From assembly GCA_002343505.1 (NCBI GenBank), contig DDQZ01000079.1, forward strand, positions 43,666 to 101,510: a stretch of 57,845 bases of DNA. Direction: 5' to 3'. A program made the translations under genes and the position numbers. Position 1 is the first letter of the stretch. Each line of letters starts with the position of its first letter. This document shows positions 52,773-57,845 of the stretch, in pieces. The notes under the pieces were generated by a model. It worked only from the letters and a program-made list of their open reading frames with translations, made no database searches and was not told the origin of the DNA. This stretch comes from Verrucomicrobiaceae bacterium UBA2429. Its GTDB lineage: Bacteria; Verrucomicrobiota; Verrucomicrobiia; Verrucomicrobiales; Verrucomicrobiaceae.

Positions 52773-53711
52773 ATGTCCGTCACCATCGCCTTCACTTCCC
52801 TTTCCCCCGCCGACCACGAGGCCGTGGCACGGCTGCTGCACCGCTCCCTGGTGGACTGGTATGAGAGCCGTCTGCGCCAGGGGGCGCGCTTTGGCGAGAG
52901 CCACGAACCTTTCCTGCTTTTTCCGCAGGTGTATGAGGCGCTGGATGCCGGTGAATGCGTCACCGCGCGGGATGAGGCCACTGGCGAGATGCTCGGCGTG
53001 TGCTTCTCCCATGAGCGCGAGACGCATGTGGCTGTGGGCATCGTGGCCACCGCGCCCGAGGCGGCGGGGCGCGGGATCGCGCGCGGCATGATGCAGGCGG
53101 TGCTGGAAAAAGCGCGCCGACTCGGCAAGCCGGCGCGTCTTGTTTCCAGCCTGCTGAATCTGGACTCCTTCTCGCTTTATACCCGGCTTGGCTTTGTCCC
53201 TGGCGTCATTTTTCAAGACATGCTCATCACGGTGCCGGACACCGGCATGGCAGTGCCCGCGCCTCAAGGTGTGGAGCAGGTGCGCGAGGCGCGCGCGGAA
53301 GAGGCGGGGCGCGTCGCGGACTTTGAGATGACGCTGCAAGGCATCCGTCGGGAAAAGGACATCGCCTTCTTCCTGCGCAACGAGGTGGGCTCGTGGCGGG
53401 TGCTGGTGAAGGAGGGAGCGGAGGGGGAATTGAGCGGCTTTCTGGCGCTGAGCACGCATCCCTCGTTCACGATGATCGGCCCCGGAGTGTGCGCGGATGA
53501 GGAAAGCGCGGCGGCCCTGCTCTGGAGCGCGCTGGACGGGCTGCGCGGACGCACGCTCGTTTTCCTCGTGCCATGCGCGGCGGCTGGTCTTGTGCGCATG
53601 GCCTACGGCAGGGGCGCGCGCAATGTGGAGCTGCATGTGGCACAGTCCACCGCGCCTGTGGCGGGCGCGCGCGGCATTGTCTTTCCCACCTTCATGCCTG
53701 AGTCGGCGTAG
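52773..53711 (+). CDS. GNAT-family N-acetyltransferase
   Basis: 312 aa from MSVTIAFTSLSPADHEAV. The first half is a GNAT domain: VAVGIVATAPEAAGRGIARG (motif A, acetyl-CoA pyrophosphate loop), then MMQAVLEKARR and NLDSFSLYTRLGFVPG (motif B). The second half looks like a decayed second GNAT lobe (GELSGFLALSTHP, GPGVCADEESAAALLWSALD). The substrate is unknown. It lies 20 bp after the oxidoreductase gene on the same strand. Confidence 0.8.
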   Translation: MSVTIAFTSLSPADHEAVARLLHRSLVDWYESRLRQGARFGESHEPFLLFPQVYEALDAGECVTARDEATGEMLGVCFSHERETHVAVGIVATAPEAAGRGIARGMMQAVLEKARRLGKPARLVSSLLNLDSFSLYTRLGFVPGVIFQDMLITVPDTGMAVPAPQGVEQVREARAEEAGRVADFEMTLQGIRREKDIAFFLRNEVGSWRVLVKEGAEGELSGFLALSTHPSFTMIGPGVCADEESAAALLWSALDGLRGRTLVFLVPCAAAGLVRMAYGRGARNVELHVAQSTAPVAGARGIVFPTFMPESA

Positions 53712-53756
53712 GCTTTTTTGCCGCCGTTTTCTTCATCTGGAGAGTGGTGGCAACGA

Positions 53757-54242
53757 TCACTCTTGAAGCACGAGCACGAAGATGAGGCGGCCATCGCGCC
53801 ACTTGGGGCCGCCTATGAAGAGGGGGCTGCCGGGTTTGAGGATGGTGTCGGTCTTGACGAGCACTTGCTGGTCGCGCCAGAACTGGAGGTGGAGATTGAT
53901 GCCGCCGCCGGGGGCGGGGCCTTTGGAGTCCACCTTGAGAAAGATGTCTTTCGAGGGCACAACCCAGGATTCATACTCGCGGAAGACATCCTGCAGGTGC
54001 TCGCCGATGATTTCGAAGCGGCCATGCTCGGGGAAGACCTTGGCTAGGCGCTGCTGCAAGTCGCGTATGACCGGCGCGGTGGTGGAGGTTTTTGCGGCGT
54101 CAGACGATGCGGCGGTGGCGTGGATGAGCGCACCCCAGACTTTCCCCTCAATGGCCGGCTGGCCGCGGTCTGGACGGGCCGCGATGCCCTGCCCCGGATG
54201 GGTCATGGCGCACAGGCAGCAGATGAAAGCCAGGATTCTCAT
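53757..54242 (-). CDS. Small secreted protein of the sigma/anti-sigma operon
   Basis: 161 aa with signal peptide (MRILAFICCLCAMTHPGQGI). The mature part has VIRDLQQRLAKVFPEHGRFE, IIGEHLQDVFREYESWVVPS and LHLQFWRDQQVLVKTDTILK, with no known domain. Its start overlaps the anti-sigma stop by ATGA, so the three genes 55475-53757 are coupled. An exported member suggests an envelope-directed response. Confidence 0.75.
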   Translation of the reverse strand: MRILAFICCLCAMTHPGQGIAARPDRGQPAIEGKVWGALIHATAASSDAAKTSTTAPVIRDLQQRLAKVFPEHGRFEIIGEHLQDVFREYESWVVPSKDIFLKVDSKGPAPGGGINLHLQFWRDQQVLVKTDTILKPGSPLFIGGPKWRDGRLIFVLVLQE

Positions 54243-54865
54243 TCGCCAAGGTTTGCGGTGAGCGGGACTGCGTCCGGCCTCGGCCTGGCATACGGAGTGC
54301 CGTGCTCGTTTTGCAGGGCCACAGCCAGCATCTGACGCTCCGCGTTCGCTTCGCGAAGGAAGCCCACGAGCGGACGATCGGCGGGCATTTCCTCGAGTCC
54401 GTCGAGCATGAGCACGGTGGCCTGGGCGTCATCAGAGAACCATGTCTGGGCAGTGACGCCGGGATCAGGCGCGTAAGTGGTGAGCACGAGGCTGTTCTTC
54501 AATGACTCATGCTGCCATGCAAAGGTGGCGCCGAAAACGAGAGCTGCCGCGGCGGCGCCGAGAGCGAGGCCGGGCAGGCGGAACCATTCCAGCCATGAGC
54601 CGGCCGGCGTCCGGGAGGCGCGGGAGGGGTTTTCCTCCCGCGCGATGCGGACCTGGATCTGGCTGTTGAAGAAGTCGGCATGCGGCACAGGCAGGGTTTT
54701 GGGCAGGTGCGCGCGCAGTTCGCGCGCCAGCTCTCGCATGGCCTCGGCCTCGCCGCGCAGGATGGGGTCGGCGTTCATGCGGGTGACGAAGCGCTCGCGC
54801 TCCAGCGGCGGCAGCTCGTCATCCAGCCAGCGGATGAGATCATGGTCTTCACTTGGCGTTTTCAT
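54239..54865 (-). CDS. Anti-sigma factor-like membrane protein
   Basis: 208 aa. The N-terminal part has the anti-sigma look: DHDLIRWLDDELPPLERERF, then RELARELRAHL, but without the zinc-binding HxxxCxxC of ZAS proteins. One membrane helix follows (~100-120, GLALGAAAAALVFGATFAWQ), leaving an extracytoplasmic C-terminus. It overlaps the sigma gene by 17 bp and the secreted-protein gene by 4 bp. It would hold the ECF sigma at the membrane until a signal releases it. Confidence 0.8.
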   Translation of the reverse strand: MKTPSEDHDLIRWLDDELPPLERERFVTRMNADPILRGEAEAMRELARELRAHLPKTLPVPHADFFNSQIQVRIAREENPSRASRTPAGSWLEWFRLPGLALGAAAAALVFGATFAWQHESLKNSLVLTTYAPDPGVTAQTWFSDDAQATVLMLDGLEEMPADRPLVGFLREANAERQMLAVALQNEHGTPYARPRPDAVPLTANLGE

Positions 54866-55475
54866 AGGTGTCCTTGAGGAGTTCTTGCAGTTTCTTGCGG
54901 GCGTAAAAAAGGCGGCTCATGACGGTGCCGATCGAGCATGGAATGGCGGCGGCGATCTCATCATAAGCCATGCCCTCGATCTCGCGCATGATGATGACCT
55001 GCCGGTGGTCGGCACTGAGCTGGGCGATGGCGGCGCGGATTTTTTCGCCGAGCTCGGCATTCTTGAGCGCCTCGTCCGGGGCGGCGTCGGCATAAGGGGC
55101 CGTCTCGGCTCCCGCGGCGATTTTGTGCTCGGTGCGGGAGTCGTCGAATTCGCCATCGCCCTGGATTTTCTTTTTCCGCAGCCAGTCGTAGGTGCCATTG
55201 TGCGCGATGCGGTAGAGCCAGGTGTAAAAGGCCGAGTCCATCTTGAAGCCCGGCAGGGCGCGCCAGGCTTTGATGAAAGCCTCCTGCGCGAGGTCCCACG
55301 CCTCGGTTTCATTCTGGATCATGTGATAAGTCATGGCGTAAATTCTCCCCCGGTAACGAGTCACGAGCAGGTCGAATGCCCGCGAATCGCCCGCCTGGCT
55401 GCGCTTGACCAGCTCGGTGTCCGGAATTTCGGCCGGCTCAGGCGCAGGGGAGGCGGGCATGTTCTGGGATGTCAC
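54849..55475 (-). CDS. ECF sigma factor, RpoE-like
   Basis: 208 aa. Region 2 shows AFDLLVTRYRGRIYAMTYHM and DLAQEAFIKAWRALPGFKMD, the -10-recognising part (TWLYRIAHNGTYDWLRKKK). Region 4 has LSADHRQVIIMREIEGMAYD and EIAAAIPCSIGTVMSRLFYA, the helix-turn-helix for the -35. The region 2-4 linker (~110-150) is long and acidic. It is first in a three-gene operon with its likely anti-sigma. Its own promoter must lie in 55476-55596, where I see no clear ECF motif. Confidence 0.93.
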   Translation of the reverse strand: MTSQNMPASPAPEPAEIPDTELVKRSQAGDSRAFDLLVTRYRGRIYAMTYHMIQNETEAWDLAQEAFIKAWRALPGFKMDSAFYTWLYRIAHNGTYDWLRKKKIQGDGEFDDSRTEHKIAAGAETAPYADAAPDEALKNAELGEKIRAAIAQLSADHRQVIIMREIEGMAYDEIAAAIPCSIGTVMSRLFYARKKLQELLKDTYENAK

Positions 55476-55596
55476 AGGTGGAGACGGCAGCGCCGGAACG
55501 CTTATTCAGGCCAATCTCACGCAAAACACCCCAGCGTCAAAGCGCAGATTTCGCCTCCGGCCGAAGCGGCAGCCAAGTGGCGCGGGCGGTGTCTAT

Positions 55597-56289
55597 TCAG
55601 CCACCTGGCGCAGTGAGCGGGCGTCCATTGTCACCGGGGCCGAGTCTGATCAAAAAGGGCACTGCTTTTACGGCCCACTTTTCAGGCCCCGGATAGTGCG
55701 CCGCCCCGTCCCCGAAGCAACTGCGCAGCATCTCCGTGTCTATGATGCCGGGATTCAGGGGGATGACCGCCACCCTGCCGCCGGTTTCCTGCGCGACGGC
55801 CATGGAGAGTCCCTCAATAGCATGCTTGGTGGCGCAATACGGGGCCACCTCCGGCGAGGTGGAGCGCCCCCAGCCGGAGGAGAAATTCACCACCACGCCC
55901 GACCCGCGCGCGAGCATGGCGGGCATGAAATGGCGCATCATGCTGGCGGTGCCTTTGATGTTCACATCCACCACCCGGCCAAACTCCTCCGCGCCGACTT
56001 CCCAGAGTGGCGCGCTGGTGTTGACCACGGCGGCGTTGTTCAGCAGCAGGTCGGGAACGCCGCACTCAGCCAGCGCTTCTTTGCAAAAGCCCGCCACCCG
56101 CGCCTCGTCCGCCACATCGCAGACGGAGAAAAAATGCGGAGCGGGATGCGCTGCTTGCAGTTTTTGCACCGCCTCCGCCGTGCGCGCGCAGCCGGCCACG
56201 GTCCAGCCATGGCGGATGAACTCTCCCACCATCGCGCGTCCCAGGCCGCGCGTGCATCCGGTGATGACGACGAGTTTGTTCTTTTTCAT
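55597..56289 (-). CDS. Short-chain dehydrogenase/reductase
   Basis: 230 aa, classical SDR. NAD(P) motif TGCTRGLG (~10-17), NNAA (~84-87), catalytic Ser137/138, Tyr151 and Lys155 (PYCATKHAIEG), and NPGIIDTEM. The C-terminus is short for the family (usually ~250). The substrate is unknown. It lies 46 bp upstream-side of pheA on the same strand, so the two may be co-transcribed. Confidence 0.92.
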   Translation of the reverse strand: MKKNKLVVITGCTRGLGRAMVGEFIRHGWTVAGCARTAEAVQKLQAAHPAPHFFSVCDVADEARVAGFCKEALAECGVPDLLLNNAAVVNTSAPLWEVGAEEFGRVVDVNIKGTASMMRHFMPAMLARGSGVVVNFSSGWGRSTSPEVAPYCATKHAIEGLSMAVAQETGGRVAVIPLNPGIIDTEMLRSCFGDGAAHYPGPEKWAVKAVPFLIRLGPGDNGRPLTAPGG

Positions 56290-56335
56290 GAGCGGAATAT
56301 ATGCGCCTCAAGCCTGGAGCCTGTCACGCTTTGCC

Positions 56336-57424
56336 TCAACGCTCCTCGATCCACCCAGGCGCGGGGTAGCTGCCGAGCACTTTCACCGTGGAGCCCAGGG
56401 CGGCGAGGTCGGCCAGGCTTTCCTGGATCGGCGCTTCCTCATGATGACCGCTCACCTCCAGGAAAAAGCGCGCCTGCACGCCCTCGCAGTCGCCAGGCAC
56501 GGGACGGTTCTCGATCTGGCGCACATTCACATTCCGCCGCGCGAAGATCTGCAGCACCTCCAGCAGCGCGCCGACACGGTCGCGCGCGTGGACCATGAGC
56601 ATGGTGTTGTCATGCCCAGTGGGCGCGCCGCTTCTCCGGCCGAGGATGATGAAGCGCGCGCGGGAAGTGTGCTCTCCTGGCGAAGCGGCCAGTACTTTGA
56701 GCGCGTGCAGCTCCGCTCCCAGAGGCGTGCCGAGCGCGGCGGCGCCAGGCTCCGTCTCCGCATGAGTGGCGGCGAGGCTGGCGGAGGCGCTTTCGACGAG
56801 ACGCGCGGCTGGAAAGCAGCGCGCCAGCCAGGGGCGGCACTGCGCCAGCATCTGGGGATGGCCGAAAATCACAGTGACCTGCGCCGCGTCGGTCTTCGAC
56901 ATGACGACGGTCTCCACCTTCCACAAAATCTCCGCGTAAATCTGCAAGGGCGAGTCCACCAGCCGGTCAAGCGTGTGATGCACCGCGCCCTCGGTGGAGT
57001 GCTCGATGGGCAGCACACCGTAGTCCGTCTCCTGCGCGGCCACGCGGGCGAAGACTCCCTCCGTGCTGGCCTCGGCCACATAGGAAACGCTGTTGCCAAA
57101 CTTGTTGATCGCCACCTGGTGAGTCCATGAGCCCGCGGGGCCGAGGTAGGCGATCTTGAGGCTGTTTTCCAGCGCCAGGGCGGCGCTCATGATCTCGCGG
57201 AAAATGGCGCGGATGGCCTTCTCGGTGAGCTTGCCGTTTTGCGCGGTGTTCAACTCGCAAAGCTTGCGCAGCAGCTTTTCCTCGCGACCCGGCACATAGA
57301 TGTCGAGGCCGTCCTTTTTTTTGATCTCGCCGATCTTGTGCACCATCTCGGCGCGCTCGTTCAGCAGGTGGATGAGCTGCTGGTCTATCGCGTCAATTTT
57401 CTGGCGTGCTTCTTCGAGGGACAT
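56336..57424 (-). CDS. pheA: Bifunctional chorismate mutase/prephenate dehydratase
   Basis: 362 aa, the P-protein of phenylalanine synthesis. Residues ~1-90 are an AroQ chorismate mutase (ARQKIDAIDQQLIHLLNERA, then REEKLLRKL); ~90-275 the prephenate dehydratase (IAYLGPAGSWTHQVA, TEGVFARVAAQETDYGVLPI, HPQMLAQCRPWL); ~275-355 an ACT domain (DRVGALLEVLQIFARRNVNV, RQIENRP) for Phe feedback. Two dehydratase residues depart from E. coli PheA: His142 stands where Asn160 is (IEHSTEG for IENSTEG) and Ala256 where Thr278 is (SRARF for TRF). The rest of the fold is intact. scpB ends 24 bp upstream on the same strand. Confidence 0.93.
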   Translation of the reverse strand: MSLEEARQKIDAIDQQLIHLLNERAEMVHKIGEIKKKDGLDIYVPGREEKLLRKLCELNTAQNGKLTEKAIRAIFREIMSAALALENSLKIAYLGPAGSWTHQVAINKFGNSVSYVAEASTEGVFARVAAQETDYGVLPIEHSTEGAVHHTLDRLVDSPLQIYAEILWKVETVVMSKTDAAQVTVIFGHPQMLAQCRPWLARCFPAARLVESASASLAATHAETEPGAAALGTPLGAELHALKVLAASPGEHTSRARFIILGRRSGAPTGHDNTMLMVHARDRVGALLEVLQIFARRNVNVRQIENRPVPGDCEGVQARFFLEVSGHHEEAPIQESLADLAALGSTVKVLGSYPAPGWIEER

Positions 57425-57448
57425 GAGTCACGCGGGTGGGGATAGGGG

Positions 57449-57845
57449 TCACTCGCCGGAGGAGGGCGCGGCATCCGCGGCGGCGGCGGATGGCTCGTCA
57501 GCCGGGGCCTGGGCGTTCGCTTCTCCGTCATCACTGACGGGGGCCAGGGAAAGCTGCTTCTCCTCCGCTGCCGGGGAGGCCTGCCCGGATTCCGGCGAGG
57601 GCAGCTTCACGCGGCGCAGTTCGGCGGCATTTGGCAGCTCGTCCAGCGTGCGCACGCCGAAATGGTCGAGAAAGGCATCCGTCGTGCCATAGAGCAAGGG
57701 TTTGCCGGGCAGATCGGCGCGGCCTTCGATCTTCGCCAGGCCCCGGTCCACGAGCTGCTGCACCATGGCGTCCACACTCACGCCGCGCACCGCCTCGATG
57801 CCCGCTTTGGTGATCGGCTGACGGTAGGCGATGATCGCCAGCGTC
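57449..57845 (-). CDS. scpB: Segregation and condensation protein B (5' end outside window)
   Basis: The minus-strand frame runs from the window edge through [20 protein letters not shown] and [20 protein letters not shown], then [20 protein letters not shown], the second winged helix of ScpB. ScpB binds ScpA and Smc in the condensin complex that organises and segregates chromosomes. After the domain comes an Ala/Pro/Glu-rich tail of ~55 residues ([20 protein letters not shown]), not usual in ScpB. The start codon is outside. pheA begins 24 bp downstream. Confidence 0.9.
   Translation of the reverse strand, partial: TLAIIAYRQPITKAGIEAVRGVSVDAMVQQLVDRGLAKIEGRADLPGKPLLYGTTDAFLDHFGVRTLDELPNAAELRRVKLPSPESGQASPAAEEKQLSLAPVSDDGEANAQAPADEPSAAAADAAPSSGE

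Overview
The window is high-GC bacterial DNA with the gene content of the phylum Verrucomicrobia, probably Verrucomicrobiales. The signs are Planctomycete/Verrucomicrobia-type families (paired DUF1592/DUF1588 cytochrome-like and DUF1552 proteins, DUF1501, DUF4838, Tat-exported Gfo/Idh/MocA oxidoreductases, a secreted sulfatase, a Ser/Thr kinase fused to a formylglycine-generating-enzyme domain) and a lexA gene preceded by TGTTC-N4-GAACA, the LexA operator reported for Verrucomicrobia. I saw no rRNA, tRNA, CRISPR array or replication origin.

Layout. 1-4.1 kb: 3' part of a membrane kinase/FGE protein, with hairpin repeats read in frame in its N-lobe, then an ECF sigma factor. 4.2-11.7 kb: a DUF1592/DUF1588 gene and its DUF1552 partner, split by an oppositely oriented two-gene cassette of lower GC: an N6-adenine DNA methyltransferase and a PD-(D/E)xK-like protein. 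11.7-19 kb: folD and a giant secreted TPR protein. 19-21.1 kb: a graveyard holding a transposase relic, an orphan gene end, a lipoprotein, a decayed toxin-antitoxin pair and the tail of a WD40 gene. 21.1-31.2 kb: DUF1501, a Gfo/Idh/MocA enzyme, lipoproteins, an L,D-transpeptidase, a three-gene membrane-protein operon, an enlarged signal peptidase I, and a TPR-bioF pair.

31.2-32.7 kb is the strangest stretch. It has a GGGA-loop hairpin, a tract of eighteen consecutive 21-bp units encoding heptads, and a ~222-bp MITE-like element with 17-bp terminal inverted repeats. Removing that element and one copy of a 9-bp target repeat restores the 21-bp register exactly. Two giant secreted propeller proteins follow (32.7-42.1 kb); they have different propellers but share a C-terminal architecture.

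42.3-57.8 kb: lexA with its SOS box, a BamA/TamA-like outer-membrane protein, a TPM-like membrane protein, a DUF5069 protein, sulfatase and DUF4838 genes, an Rpn-family nuclease, a second Gfo/Idh/MocA enzyme, an acetyltransferase, an ECF sigma/anti-sigma/secreted-protein operon, an SDR enzyme, pheA with two unusual active-site substitutions, and the 3' part of scpB.

The best candidates for something new are the methyltransferase/nuclease cassette and the heptad-repeat locus with its inserted element. The rest reads as core metabolism, envelope biogenesis and polysaccharide-related secreted proteins.
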